From: a virus
Direction: 5' to 3' (one strand)
DNA: 46,221 bases
Virus record (IMG/VR): IMGVR_UViG_3300046167_000776
Coordinates: 1 to 46,221 of that record
The notes under the pieces were generated by a model. That model ran no database searches and was not told the origin of the DNA. It saw nothing but the letters and a program-made list of their open reading frames with translations. The position numbers were made by a program, and so were the translations under genes. Positions 21,146 through 30,371 of the stretch are shown piece by piece (the first letter of the stretch is position 1; the number at the start of each line of letters is the position of its first letter).

Positions 21146-21796
21146 TTAATATATACGAGTGACTGTCACCTCACCACTAAGGTGCACATTACCAGCGCCG
21201 TACTGCGTAAAGTAAGGGCCCAGAGACACAGGACCGTCTGTAACTGTATGATATCTTCTGTCATAGAAAGGGTCAAGATTGGTTGATGTAAGTGTATCAA
21301 ATACATCTACATCATTGATGCGAATCGACACTTTCCAAGAACCTGATGAGTCGTTGTTGTGTATGTAAAGCGCGGTCTCTATTATATAGGTACCTGAAGG
21401 AATAAGTATACCATGTGTACTGCTACTAGGCGTCCATGCTTCTACATCTCCGAAGACCTCTACCCTCGTCAAAGGGTGTAGGGAGCTAGACGGGTAAGAC
21501 AGGTAAAAGTAGCCATCGCTGTTACTTCTTATTCTATCAAGGAGAACTAGCCTGCCTTTATCAAGAAGAGCGGTGGAAGAAGGATTCTCCAGAGCAGTGA
21601 CCCTGCCGTCCAAGGCAGTATCCGCACTGCTACGTGCAGTGGCCTCTGTTTGAATGGCCGTACTTACCGCACGAGAACGGACCATGTTGTCCGAATCAGC
21701 AGGGACGCTGGAGCTGTGCGCATTATGAACCTGTTGCAGGGCAGTGCTGATCTGATCTGCTTCGAGAGGAATGTCGTATGTAGGGTCTTCAGCCAT
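21146..21796 (-). CDS. Fibre-tip-like protein with C1q-like head
   Basis: A 216-residue protein. The N-terminal 50 residues match those of the 212-residue neighbour (ADQISTALQQVHNA, NMVRS). Residues 45-75 form a short helical neck with ATARSSADTALDGRVTALE, typical of trimeric fibres. The rest is a beta-sandwich-like head with ILIPSGTYIIETALYIHN, as in C1q/TNF-like domains. It is probably a receptor-binding or accessory fibre. It starts three bases from the alpha/beta-hydrolase-like gene upstream. Confidence 0.6.
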   Translation of the reverse strand: MAEDPTYDIPLEADQISTALQQVHNAHSSSVPADSDNMVRSRAVSTAIQTEATARSSADTALDGRVTALENPSSTALLDKGRLVLLDRIRSNSDGYFYLSYPSSSLHPLTRVEVFGDVEAWTPSSSTHGILIPSGTYIIETALYIHNNDSSGSWKVSIRINDVDVFDTLTSTNLDPFYDRRYHTVTDGPVSLGPYFTQYGAGNVHLSGEVTVTRIY

Positions 21797-21798
21797 GA

Positions 21799-22350
21799 TT
21801 ACAGGTATTTATTTGCAAGTTCGAGAGTGATATTACGAACATTCTTATGGTTGTCGATCTCAGAATGCGTACAATGTAGTGGTCGCAGCTGCTCCCGTGG
21901 AACATCCGTCCCACCGATCTTCAAATTAGAGGCATTAGGCTCATTCACATCCTGTCGGACACCCTGCCACTCAACAACATTCTCGGGTAGCTCAATGGTT
22001 CCATGGTCCGTGACAGCCATCCACCGCATCCATGGCCACTTGCTGCGGACCACAGGATCGATCAGGAAGACGTGATCGACCTTTATAAGGGGGTTGAGTC
22101 GGAAAAGTTCCCAGAGGAACTTGTAGAGCCAATTACCCGCCCCCCAGGAGTATCCCTGAGCAATAACAGTATCCCCGCGTTGCCACACGTCAGCAAGGTC
22201 CCGGGCATATTCCTTCGGGTCATCGTTCCACTCAACATAGGTCACACGGGCACGAGGGTGGCTGTCCCGTACAATCCGAGCATTGAGTTTAGTTCCAGTG
22301 CGGTTCCCGCGTTTCTCGCGGAATCCAGAGGCATAATAGGCGTATTTCAT
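21799..22350 (-). CDS. Alpha/beta-hydrolase-like protein
   Basis: A 183-residue protein. GYSWGAG at 66-72 is a G-x-S-x-G nucleophile elbow with S68, preceded by the hydrophobic strand DTVIAQ. D98 in VFLIDP and H162 or H168 near the C-terminus are in the right order for the Ser-Asp-His triad. Family members include esterases and LysB-type lipolytic lysis proteins. It could cleave ester-linked envelope material during lysis or be a virion depolymerase. It is the first gene downstream of the repeat element at 22357-22603 and the most specific lysis candidate in the window. No signal peptide is seen. Confidence 0.6.
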   Translation of the reverse strand: MKYAYYASGFREKRGNRTGTKLNARIVRDSHPRARVTYVEWNDDPKEYARDLADVWQRGDTVIAQGYSWGAGNWLYKFLWELFRLNPLIKVDHVFLIDPVVRSKWPWMRWMAVTDHGTIELPENVVEWQGVRQDVNEPNASNLKIGGTDVPREQLRPLHCTHSEIDNHKNVRNITLELANKYL

Positions 22351-22356
22351 AGGTTT

Positions 22357-22603
22357 CGTATCACTCGTATCAGTCCCGTATCACTTTTTTTCGGGCACTG
22401 ATACGTTATGGCTATATAGTATTAAAGGGATTAGGAAGGATTTAGATCAATTGTATCACTTTTTGGCTGGGTATTTTTTTATTTTTTTTTGGTTGAGAAA
22501 AGTGATACAATTGATCGAGTCACGTTTCAGCCCTTTAACAGTATAGTGTTCGTAACGATCAGACGTTAGGAAAAAGTGATACGGGACTGATACGAGTGAT
22601 ACG
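22357..22603. repeat. 247-bp palindromic GTATCA-site array, copy A
   Basis: The outer 33 bases (22357-22389) are the exact reverse complement of 22571-22603. An inner 19-bp pair (22445-22463 with 22498-22516) flanks a T-rich centre with runs of seven and ten T. I count nine GTATCA/TGATAC sites, mostly facing the centre. A copy of the same length is at 44974-45220. It fills the gap between the hydrolase start (22350) and the lipoprotein stop (22606). A leftward promoter-like pair TTGATC-N18-TTTAAT can be drawn in it. Candidate functions are late promoter/operator, origin or centromere-like site. Confidence 0.85.
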
Positions 22604-22605
22604 GG

Positions 22606-22962
22606 CTACTCCACTACGGGAAGAGGAGCGGGGGCGACTAATGGCAGCAGGGCCTGTACCGCAGACAGCCCGAGCTCTGCATTCACCCGACTGGTCTCGG
22701 CCTGAATAGCCTGACGCTCGGCATCTGCGTAAGCTGCCGCGCTTGCCAATACCTTGATATCAGTCGTAGTAACCGCACCGTCAGGGGTGGTCTCTGTGTG
22801 GTTATAGAGAATGTCCTTTTCCGAGCCGTACTTAAACGCGGGTTGTCCAGTGCTCGGTTGAGGCGTGTATTCCGCGTCCGTGCGAATTGGATCAATTCCG
22901 AGGCAGCCAGTAAACAGTGTAGTGGCAACGAGTAGTCCTAGTGTTGTGTGTATTGGTTTCAT
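22606..22962 (-). CDS. Lipoprotein, possible spanin-like lysis protein
   Basis: A 118-residue protein with a lipoprotein signal: basic MKPIHTT, hydrophobic LGLLVATT, lipobox LFTGC with the lipidated C20. The mature part has a helical segment (residues 70-100) and a proline-rich end. It overlaps by four bases the single-pass membrane gene upstream. An outer-membrane lipoprotein next to an inner-membrane coiled-coil protein recalls two-component spanins, but neither sequence matches a spanin I know. Confidence 0.6.
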   Translation of the reverse strand: MKPIHTTLGLLVATTLFTGCLGIDPIRTDAEYTPQPSTGQPAFKYGSEKDILYNHTETTPDGAVTTTDIKVLASAAAYADAERQAIQAETSRVNAELGLSAVQALLPLVAPAPLPVVE

Positions 22963-23174
22963 TTGGTGCAGTATTTACATGTTTGTTCGACTTTGCGAAC
23001 GCGATTTTTCAGGTCCTTAATGTCTTCGATCAAGGAAGTCTCCAGCAGGGTCTCAACTTTCGTAAGTCGATTGCCTTGCTTGATGACAGCGGTAAGAGTC
23101 CACGCACCAATCCCGCAGATGACAAATTGGCCAAGGCCGAACAGGGAGTAGAAGAGTTGAGGGTCGATTTGCAT
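22959..23174 (-). CDS. Single-pass membrane protein with coiled coil, holin- or spanin-like
   Basis: A 71-residue protein. Residues 8-28 form a transmembrane helix (FYSLFGLGQFVICGIGAWTL), followed by a heptad coiled coil (LTKVETLLETSLIEDIKDLKNRVRKVEQ) and a C-terminal CKYC. One helix plus a long soluble coiled coil fits an inner-membrane spanin or a class III-like holin. It lies beside the lipoprotein at the end of the structural block, where lysis genes are common. Confidence 0.6.
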   Translation of the reverse strand: MQIDPQLFYSLFGLGQFVICGIGAWTLTAVIKQGNRLTKVETLLETSLIEDIKDLKNRVRKVEQTCKYCTK

Positions 23175-23178
23175 GGTC

Positions 23179-23571
23179 TTAGATTTCTTCGCTTGTGAAC
23201 CATCCTGCTGCTTCTAGCTGCTCGTAGGTTTGTAGATTGGGTGATAGTGATGGTGAGAGTGAGATAAGTGCTACGATGTCAATTGAGCCGCCCTTGGCTT
23301 CTGTGATTGCCGCGACGATTCCAGCTTCTTCCTCTTCAGTGATTGCTGCGCCGATCAACTGCCCGAATGACAACTCGTCAGCGTCGGAGTGTACTGGTTG
23401 CGTCCCGTCTAACGGGCCAATTGCAACTTGCCCGTCATGCTGAATGACTCCGCAGAAATACTGCGAGGTTTCGTTGTCACTGATTCCGCGAGGACGTGCG
23501 AGCATCCATAGCTCATGCGAGACTGCACGTGCGTATTCTTCAGAGGGTTGGCTTAGGATTAGGTAAGTCAT
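23179..23571 (-). CDS. Hypothetical protein downstream of the fibre
   Basis: A 130-residue protein with an N-terminal MTYLILSQPSEEYARAVSHELW and an aspartate/glutamate-rich middle. No membrane segment or known motif is present. It overlaps the fibre gene by four bases, so it may be a fibre chaperone or a small particle protein; this is inferred from position only. Confidence 0.55.
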   Translation of the reverse strand: MTYLILSQPSEEYARAVSHELWMLARPRGISDNETSQYFCGVIQHDGQVAIGPLDGTQPVHSDADELSFGQLIGAAITEEEEAGIVAAITEAKGGSIDIVALISLSPSLSPNLQTYEQLEAAGWFTSEEI

Positions 23572-24965
23572 AAGTAAATCGAGTAGTGGTCATTGATGTT
23601 CGTCTCGATGCCGACGCGGTTTGCGGATTGGCTAGTGTTGTAAATAATCACCTCTGCAATCTTTCCGTTAAACTCACGCAGACCAGCTGAATCAATGCCG
23701 ATAGTAAAATTAACATTCGCTGGAGTAAATCCAGAGTAAGTGTCCGTGGCTTTGCTAGTTCCGTCTCGCCATATTTCGGCGTTGCTTCCATCTCCATTGA
23801 CAGAAAGTAGCGTTTGAGAAGTTCCGATTGCTCCTGTTCCAAATCCCACGATAGAGTCTGTTGCATGTGCAAAGAAGGAATATTCACTTGAGTTATTGGC
23901 AGATAGCTGGAATCTACCCGATGTTGTTACTTGATATTGCCCAAATACGTTTTGACCATTAGCCGTTGATACCCCCGTTGCGTGTTGCACCACGGAAGTA
24001 GCATAGAACGAAGAGGATGTTAGCACTTGCCCACTTACGGACAGTCCATCATCCACGCCATCAAAATCAAGCCCACCAGTAACCAACGCCCCAGCGTCCA
24101 CAATCTTCGGCTGTGATGTTGTCGTGCCCTGTGTCGCGTTTTTGGCGTTGCCGCTTTGGTCGTACCATGTTGGTACGAAGCCGTCGTAGGGTTGCCCTGT
24201 GTAGGGTGCGCCGCTCGTCTCTGTGCCGTCATTGCTGCCGATGGTGTCCTGCCATGCCGTGACAGATGTGCCGAGACCAGTGTAGGCGTGTGATGATCCC
24301 AGTTCTACGGTTGTTATTAGCCCCTCAAACACTTCACCAGCTTGCGGAAATGATGTAATTACCAAGTCAGTGGCAACGGTTTGACTACCTAGAGATTCGC
24401 CGTCCAATATAACTTCGTATGATGTGCCTGATCTGCGAACAATTAACTCACATGAATTAAAGTCAGAAAATCTAGTCCCATTGCCATATTGATAATTTAC
24501 GCCGCCAAGTCGCAGTCGAACGTCATATACCGAATCTGATATTTTGATATGATTAGATGCCGAGTCACCCGCTAGTCGAAAATCACCAATTGAGGATAAA
24601 TTGTATGTGGTAAAGTTTAAAATTACGTCAGTGTCGGTATTGTGTGTGTATGAAGATATTGAAACCCTTGCGTCCACCCCGTTAAAATACCGCGCCGAGT
24701 TATACAGATCAGTCGTCCCGCCATTCACGAAGTCTAGCATTTGACCATTCGTGATCTGACTAGCCGTGAAATCCTGCGTTGCACTGTCCGAACTGCGCCG
24801 CACCTCCACCACGTCACCAGCTAGCCACCCGCGACTCAATGCGCGGAGGCTATATGCTGCCTTTGCGCCGCCGTAAAGGTCGAGTAGGCCAGTGAAGCCC
24901 GTCGCCCCAAAGACCCCCTGGATCACTGGCGAAAAGACACTGCGTATGACGGGCTTAATTACCAT
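23568..24965 (-). CDS. Tail fibre with two concanavalin/LamG-like domains
   Basis: A 465-residue protein. Residues 30-65 match a widespread phage segment (AAYSLRALSRGW... VVEVRRSSDSATQDF), usually followed directly by VPTWYDQSGN. Here a first lectin-like domain (starting ARYFNGVDARVSI) is inserted between them, and a second begins at about residue 293 (GLDFDGVDDGLSV). Such laminin-G/concanavalin-like folds bind sugars, so host-polysaccharide recognition is likely. It begins MVIKPVIRSVFSPVI, a probable particle-docking region, and its ATG overlaps the stop of the 93-residue protein. Confidence 0.7.
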   Translation of the reverse strand: MVIKPVIRSVFSPVIQGVFGATGFTGLLDLYGGAKAAYSLRALSRGWLAGDVVEVRRSSDSATQDFTASQITNGQMLDFVNGGTTDLYNSARYFNGVDARVSISSYTHNTDTDVILNFTTYNLSSIGDFRLAGDSASNHIKISDSVYDVRLRLGGVNYQYGNGTRFSDFNSCELIVRRSGTSYEVILDGESLGSQTVATDLVITSFPQAGEVFEGLITTVELGSSHAYTGLGTSVTAWQDTIGSNDGTETSGAPYTGQPYDGFVPTWYDQSGNAKNATQGTTTSQPKIVDAGALVTGGLDFDGVDDGLSVSGQVLTSSSFYATSVVQHATGVSTANGQNVFGQYQVTTSGRFQLSANNSSEYSFFAHATDSIVGFGTGAIGTSQTLLSVNGDGSNAEIWRDGTSKATDTYSGFTPANVNFTIGIDSAGLREFNGKIAEVIIYNTSQSANRVGIETNINDHYSIYL

Positions 24966-25246
24966 TAGTACGCGCGTTTAACAGTGGCCTTCAGGTCAAT
25001 TCCTGTGCCCCCTGTAAGAAAGAATGAAATGTACCCCTCGCCAAGCGTGACAACTTTATTGTATGCGGCTGTCACAGCGAGTTCCGCGCCGTCCTCGTCT
25101 AGCAGAGGCGACCATTCGTCACCTTCTTCCTCCTGCCAATCAAGGCGAACAGCGGTCCCACCAAAGGAGGCACCGTCGATATTGAGAAAGTGTGGTCCCC
25201 CTCTGACGGGGAATGATGTTGAGCGTCCTGTGGTGGTAAGGTTCAT
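24965..25246 (-). CDS. Small beta-rich virion-associated protein
   Basis: A 93-residue protein, beta-rich with an acidic loop (WQEEEGDEW). The pattern of a short beta domain just upstream of the fibre suggests a fibre adaptor or particle-surface domain. It overlaps the fibre start by one base. No family recognised. Confidence 0.5.
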   Translation of the reverse strand: MNLTTTGRSTSFPVRGGPHFLNIDGASFGGTAVRLDWQEEEGDEWSPLLDEDGAELAVTAAYNKVVTLGEGYISFFLTGGTGIDLKATVKRAY

Positions 25247-25283
25247 AATATGTTGCTAGTTGGTTTTAGTGATTAAGTCAAGG

Positions 25284-28200
25284 TTATCTGCCATAGTTCT
25301 GTGCCGCTTTAATGAATTTTTCTTGGTTATACTTTCGCTCGAAAAACTCATCTCCCTTCTTCTGTTCATAGTAGAGCGGAAGAGCGTCCCCTAGTGCCGT
25401 TCCCATCAGCATACTGATGACAGGACCAATAACAGGATATGCTGAGCCGTAGAGTGGTCGAGCACGGTGAAGCGCCTGTGCACCACTCTGTGCTCCGAAG
25501 ATCTCCAGCGGAAGTGTCAGGATAGGTGCCGCAGGAACTTCTCGATCAACAATACCTCCGAGCAGTGGGTCAATGATACCCCCTACCCCCGAGGAATTGT
25601 AGACGCGCCCAATACCTGCGGCCGTCATGTTATGTAGGAACATTGGTTCACGTCCCGAGGCAAGGTCCTTCAGAACCATAGAAATGTAGCCCATGGCCAT
25701 TGCCCCACCGATCCAGCCGCTCATGTGGCCCATCATGCGGCTACGAGAGTTGAATCCATGTGAGCCATCATACCCGTTGATGTATCTCTTGAAGTGGATA
25801 TTCGAGGTAGCCAGCGGAAATGACATATATTGCATAACATTACGTGCAGCGACCCCGCGCCACGTACCGTCCTGCTGACCCATGCGAACCTGCGCCTGTG
25901 TTCCAAGGTCAGGAGTAATCACCGCATTATTCATATAGTGAATCTGATACTCCCGAAGCTTACGGGATAGCTCAGGATCAGGAACCATGCTTGAGGATAT
26001 GCGAGAGACGCCGTCAGCCGTCTGACCAACATACTTACCAAGGTCCGCGATCTCCTGTTCAGAGAACCCGAAGTCATTAAGACTATGCCATGCAGGGTCC
26101 CCTTTCTTGAGTCCCTTGATCTGGCTTCCCATGTCCATGGAAAGCAGGTCAATATAAGTGTCCTGACCAGCGGCAGTGATAAGGTTCAGGAAGTTCATAT
26201 TGAACAGCGACTCGTTGGCCTTTGTGATCAACTCTCCTGGGGTGCCTCCCTCAGAGATAGAGAATCGGGCGGACTGTGCATTCAGGAAAGAGTCCATTCC
26301 AGCTGCTTCCGATAGGAAGTAGCGGCTCATCTCATCGCGGTTCCCATTAAACCGACGTGCGACGTTCGAGAGGTAGCTGGACCAGAACCGCATGTCCAGC
26401 ATGCCGATGTTCACTCCCTGATACTTCAACGTCGAAGTAATCCCTGGAACATCGTTCAATGCAGAGATACCTGCCTTCGGAAGATAGAGAATGTTGGACA
26501 CCTGACGAATCTGACGTGCGCGATGCGCAAGGTCTTTGTCTACAGGATTGTCAAGGGCCCCTGTCGCCATACGTACAGTGTTTGACAGGTGGTTCACAGC
26601 ACGTTCGTGGCGCTTGTCCTTGAACCAGCCTTCACGTGTGTTGTTAATTCCCGCCTCTACGCCATGTGCTTTCATGACCTTGTTGAAATTCGGGATAGGC
26701 TGATTACCCAAAGAATTAGCCACACCGAGCATTTCCGAGCGGTACCGAACCTGATCAATATACAGGCGACCAAGGTTCTTGTGGCCGCTATATTTCTTGA
26801 GCATCGCGGCCTCCTTGTCTGACTTGAGGATAACACGACGAGACTTGGACATTGAGCGGGCGATGTCCATGGACGCATGGTCCATGTCTGGTGTAGGACG
26901 GCCAAGCTCAGTGAACCAACCTTTGATAAATGCTTCATCGTCCCAGTCTACCCATTCAGTGGGCTCTGCGGGCATTCCTTGCTCACGGCGTTTACGTGCA
27001 GCCTCGACATCGTTCAGGTTCTTATGGAGCTTGCCTCCGTGCATCTTCTTGGTCGCTTCCCAGTCAACTGCATCTAGCATGTCCGCCTTAAACTGTTCGT
27101 AGCCGTGCTTCTTGATAGTGACTTCATCCCACCGTTGAGAGATGCCCGAATAGAACTTGCGCATGTGAATGTTCGCGCCTGTCTTGTTCATGTTCCCTGC
27201 CTGTGCCTCTGGAGTAGCTTTGAAGACCTTAGCAATCTTCTCAAACTCGGGAACGTCCTTCCATGTAAGGGGAACTTCCCCTGAGCGGGCGTATGCCATG
27301 AGGTCCTCGATAAACGCATTGGACGCCTTCTCAAGGTTCTCACCATAGATCTCGCGGGCACGTTGATCCGCAACCGTTGCAAGCTTATCGAAGCGGTAAG
27401 CATCGGTGTACTTTCCTGTAATCGCCCCCATGAACAAGTCGTAGAACCCTGTTTCATGGAGCACCTCAAGGATCGGCATCTGATCCAGTGTGATCTGGGC
27501 CTTGATCTGTGCATCTATTGAGGCACCTGCATGGATGGCTCTACGCGGAGACGCCTCCGTCTTTGCCTCAGAGCGAATCGTCCCGTCCATGTATGACTGA
27601 AGATATTTAAGCACCGTGCTGGGGGCCTTCCCGTGCATGGACGCATGTCGCTGGCGGACATTGAAATCATGGATCGAGCGCATGGCAAAGGCCAGCTGCT
27701 CCTCTTGAAAAAGTGCGTCCATCTTTGACAAGATCATTGGATCACTGTCGCCATCTGCCACAAGCTGTGACAGGCGCATAAACATATTGTCTGAGAGCTT
27801 TGTACGGATCGGTTTCTTCGCCCGAAGGTCTTTCAGCACACGCGCCGCCTGTTTACGCTGAGACCCCATGTAGCCGTAGAACGAGAAGATGTCGTCAAAC
27901 AACTCAGAGTATTCGGCATGAATAGGATCGTCCTTATCAAAGTTCTCTTCAAGGTATTCAAGGAGCGCTTGCTTGCGCTGCATCTGATCCGTGACACCTG
28001 TCTCAGAGACAGTCTTCGTATCCAACGGCTCATTGAGCAGACGTGCCATCGGAGGAGGAAGAAGCTCTGCGATGCGTCCGATTAGGGAAGATACAGGGTC
28101 GGAGTCGAAAGCCTGTTGGTCGGCGGAACCCTTGGCCTGTGTTTCCGTAGCTTCCTTGACTTCAGGTCCGCGCTTCTCTTCGGCCACCTTCTTAGGGTCT

Positions 28201-30368
28201 ACCGAGCGTTCCGCGTCATTAATGGTCTGAGCGATCTTTTCTTGGGAGGGTGCTTGCTTAGGCTGAGGGCGAGACTCGAACGATTTGATGGCATCCTCTG
28301 TAGCACGTACCTCTACATCAACCTTGTCTTCTGTGAGAAGATCCTCTCCTTCCTTCCAGTACCCTTCCGCATCGTTGTTCTGGAGATGGCTCAATTCATG
28401 TGCAGCAAGGAACTGCTTGACGTCCTCGTCTGTTTTGAGGTTTTTCTGAAACCAGTCTAACGAGTATCCCTTGCTTGCAAGGATATCCAAAACCTTTTTC
28501 TTTTGCTGCGATGCTTTAGAGGTATCTTGACCTGCTACGTAACTAAAAAACTCCTCAACAGTGACGTCATCAGCAATCTTGATCTCACCTGTATAACGGT
28601 CGTAGGTAGCAAGGATTCGCTCCCCTTTCTTATTGGTAAGTTTAGGGATTTCATTGACGGGAGGGGGAACCACTTTTGAGCGTTCTGAAACTGCCTTGGA
28701 CAACCGTGCCTTGGTCTGCTTGACTTCACGAGGACTGAGGCCGCCCTTATCAAGGAGCTCTTGGTCCAGCTGGATCTCTGTGTCCAGTTCCGTGGAGGTA
28801 GGCGTCTGCTTAGGTGAGACTATGGAATCCATATCTTCAGGATAGAGCTTCTCCATTCTGTTTAAAACATACTCATCAGCTACGTTTTGTTCAACGTCCG
28901 CTGTTCCTTCGTCAAACCTATCACTGGCTTCCTTGGCAAGCGAGGGGTCAAAACCTGCATCAATACGTGCGTCGTATGCTGCCTGAATTTCCAGACGCTT
29001 CTTTACAGCCCCTCTCTTATGTTCTGGAACCATCTCAGGATGTATTTCCAGAAACTCCAAGAGATTGGTCGCTGTGCGGGGCCTGTCCTTAAAGAAATCA
29101 TTATTCTTGCCGAGGGAGTCCGCGAGAACCCCTGCCTCCAATGCTAAGGAGCGTTCAGCCTCAGTTATAGATTTCACAGCAACCACAGGCTTACCGTCAG
29201 GGCCGATAGGCTTGATAGTATCAAAGTAAGTGATGAGATCTTGAAATGCCTTCTGCGTATCAGCGTCTGCTTCCGTGACCCATTTGAGCTCCTCGCTGGT
29301 CAGGTCTTCGCGGCGTCCTTCCATGACCTTATTGACCGCTTCCATGACCTGCGCGTTATGTTTGGCCTTCATCTCTTCGGTAGCGAGACGTGTGTCATGA
29401 GGGACAATAGCGGCGAACCGTTTGATCCAGACCGCCTCTTGGTTATCAATCAGGAACTGGGTGACACGTTTGGCCTCATCAGGAGTGATATCAGTTCCCC
29501 GAGACACAATCTCAGATACCTCCTCATCAGACTTGATGACAAGGTCCAGCTCCTGATCATATTTCGCAAGGATCTGTGTGACATGGCCCACGTCGCCATT
29601 GGCGTAGGCCGACTGAATAGAAGCCCGAGCCTGTAGGAGGTCGCGGTTCATCCTCAAATGCTTCGCAGTCTTGGTAATATAACCAGAACCGAAGACTACG
29701 CGGATAGGGAACTGAAAGGCAGTGTCTGCCGCAAGGTCCAGAATCCCATATTCGTCGCTATTACGGTACTTCGCGGCAGTATAAATAAAGGCATTCTCAA
29801 GGGTCTCTTGACGAGCACCCGCCACAGCGACCTGCTTGGTTGCGGACCATATCTCAGACCGGAGCCCTTGGCCAAACTTGGCCGCGTTTAGTGTGTTCCC
29901 TGCTTTGATCGCTCTGCCAGCTGCCTTGGCCCTTCCAAGCACAGGAGCAAAGGGAACAAACATTAGGGGGGCATCGATAGCCATGCTTCCGATGGAACCA
30001 CCTACAAACTGACGGACGCCTCCTGCCTCTGCGGCACGAATGTCCTTGGAAGCAAGTTCAACAGCTCTGTCACGACGGTAATCCCAGACGCGACGAGGGG
30101 TGTCCTCTTGGAACTTCATTGAGGTGTTCTCACCGTAACGACCATAGAACTGCTCCTCGGTAAGACCCTCCTCTTTGTTTACACCTGCCTGAATACGGAG
30201 TCCCACTTCCTGAGAAAGGGAAGCACCTGCGCCGATTACCGACTCAGTAGTTGCTCCACGTTCCATGAGGGCAAGTGAGGACTGTAAGAACCCGAACTTA
30301 GGTGTGGTAGGCGTATTCCATTTCGACTCTTTTGCAAGTCGTGCTTCTGTTGTTCCCGCGAATCCCAT
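25284..30368 (-). CDS. Giant internal virion (ejection) protein with zincin motif
   Basis: A 1694-residue protein, the largest here and in the place of T7 gp16. It is helical and charged, with a hydrophobic region at about 120-145 and glycine-rich hydrophobic segments near the C-terminus (1510-1680) that may enter membranes during DNA ejection. H657-E-L-S-H661 (AAHELSHLQ) is an HExxH zinc-protease motif, followed by acidic residues that could supply the third ligand (VDVEVRATED). I see no lysozyme-type transglycosylase signature, so this zincin may replace the wall-opening activity of gp16. It follows the 893-residue protein after three bases. Confidence 0.75.
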   Translation of the reverse strand: MGFAGTTEARLAKESKWNTPTTPKFGFLQSSLALMERGATTESVIGAGASLSQEVGLRIQAGVNKEEGLTEEQFYGRYGENTSMKFQEDTPRRVWDYRRDRAVELASKDIRAAEAGGVRQFVGGSIGSMAIDAPLMFVPFAPVLGRAKAAGRAIKAGNTLNAAKFGQGLRSEIWSATKQVAVAGARQETLENAFIYTAAKYRNSDEYGILDLAADTAFQFPIRVVFGSGYITKTAKHLRMNRDLLQARASIQSAYANGDVGHVTQILAKYDQELDLVIKSDEEVSEIVSRGTDITPDEAKRVTQFLIDNQEAVWIKRFAAIVPHDTRLATEEMKAKHNAQVMEAVNKVMEGRREDLTSEELKWVTEADADTQKAFQDLITYFDTIKPIGPDGKPVVAVKSITEAERSLALEAGVLADSLGKNNDFFKDRPRTATNLLEFLEIHPEMVPEHKRGAVKKRLEIQAAYDARIDAGFDPSLAKEASDRFDEGTADVEQNVADEYVLNRMEKLYPEDMDSIVSPKQTPTSTELDTEIQLDQELLDKGGLSPREVKQTKARLSKAVSERSKVVPPPVNEIPKLTNKKGERILATYDRYTGEIKIADDVTVEEFFSYVAGQDTSKASQQKKKVLDILASKGYSLDWFQKNLKTDEDVKQFLAAHELSHLQNNDAEGYWKEGEDLLTEDKVDVEVRATEDAIKSFESRPQPKQAPSQEKIAQTINDAERSVDPKKVAEEKRGPEVKEATETQAKGSADQQAFDSDPVSSLIGRIAELLPPPMARLLNEPLDTKTVSETGVTDQMQRKQALLEYLEENFDKDDPIHAEYSELFDDIFSFYGYMGSQRKQAARVLKDLRAKKPIRTKLSDNMFMRLSQLVADGDSDPMILSKMDALFQEEQLAFAMRSIHDFNVRQRHASMHGKAPSTVLKYLQSYMDGTIRSEAKTEASPRRAIHAGASIDAQIKAQITLDQMPILEVLHETGFYDLFMGAITGKYTDAYRFDKLATVADQRAREIYGENLEKASNAFIEDLMAYARSGEVPLTWKDVPEFEKIAKVFKATPEAQAGNMNKTGANIHMRKFYSGISQRWDEVTIKKHGYEQFKADMLDAVDWEATKKMHGGKLHKNLNDVEAARKRREQGMPAEPTEWVDWDDEAFIKGWFTELGRPTPDMDHASMDIARSMSKSRRVILKSDKEAAMLKKYSGHKNLGRLYIDQVRYRSEMLGVANSLGNQPIPNFNKVMKAHGVEAGINNTREGWFKDKRHERAVNHLSNTVRMATGALDNPVDKDLAHRARQIRQVSNILYLPKAGISALNDVPGITSTLKYQGVNIGMLDMRFWSSYLSNVARRFNGNRDEMSRYFLSEAAGMDSFLNAQSARFSISEGGTPGELITKANESLFNMNFLNLITAAGQDTYIDLLSMDMGSQIKGLKKGDPAWHSLNDFGFSEQEIADLGKYVGQTADGVSRISSSMVPDPELSRKLREYQIHYMNNAVITPDLGTQAQVRMGQQDGTWRGVAARNVMQYMSFPLATSNIHFKRYINGYDGSHGFNSRSRMMGHMSGWIGGAMAMGYISMVLKDLASGREPMFLHNMTAAGIGRVYNSSGVGGIIDPLLGGIVDREVPAAPILTLPLEIFGAQSGAQALHRARPLYGSAYPVIGPVISMLMGTALGDALPLYYEQKKGDEFFERKYNQEKFIKAAQNYGR

Positions 30369-30371
30369 AGT

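Noticed and set aside
22490-22516. Rightward sigma-70 promoter TTGAGA/TACAAT inside repeat copy A
   Set aside because: The two boxes are only seven bases apart, far too close for a functional promoter.
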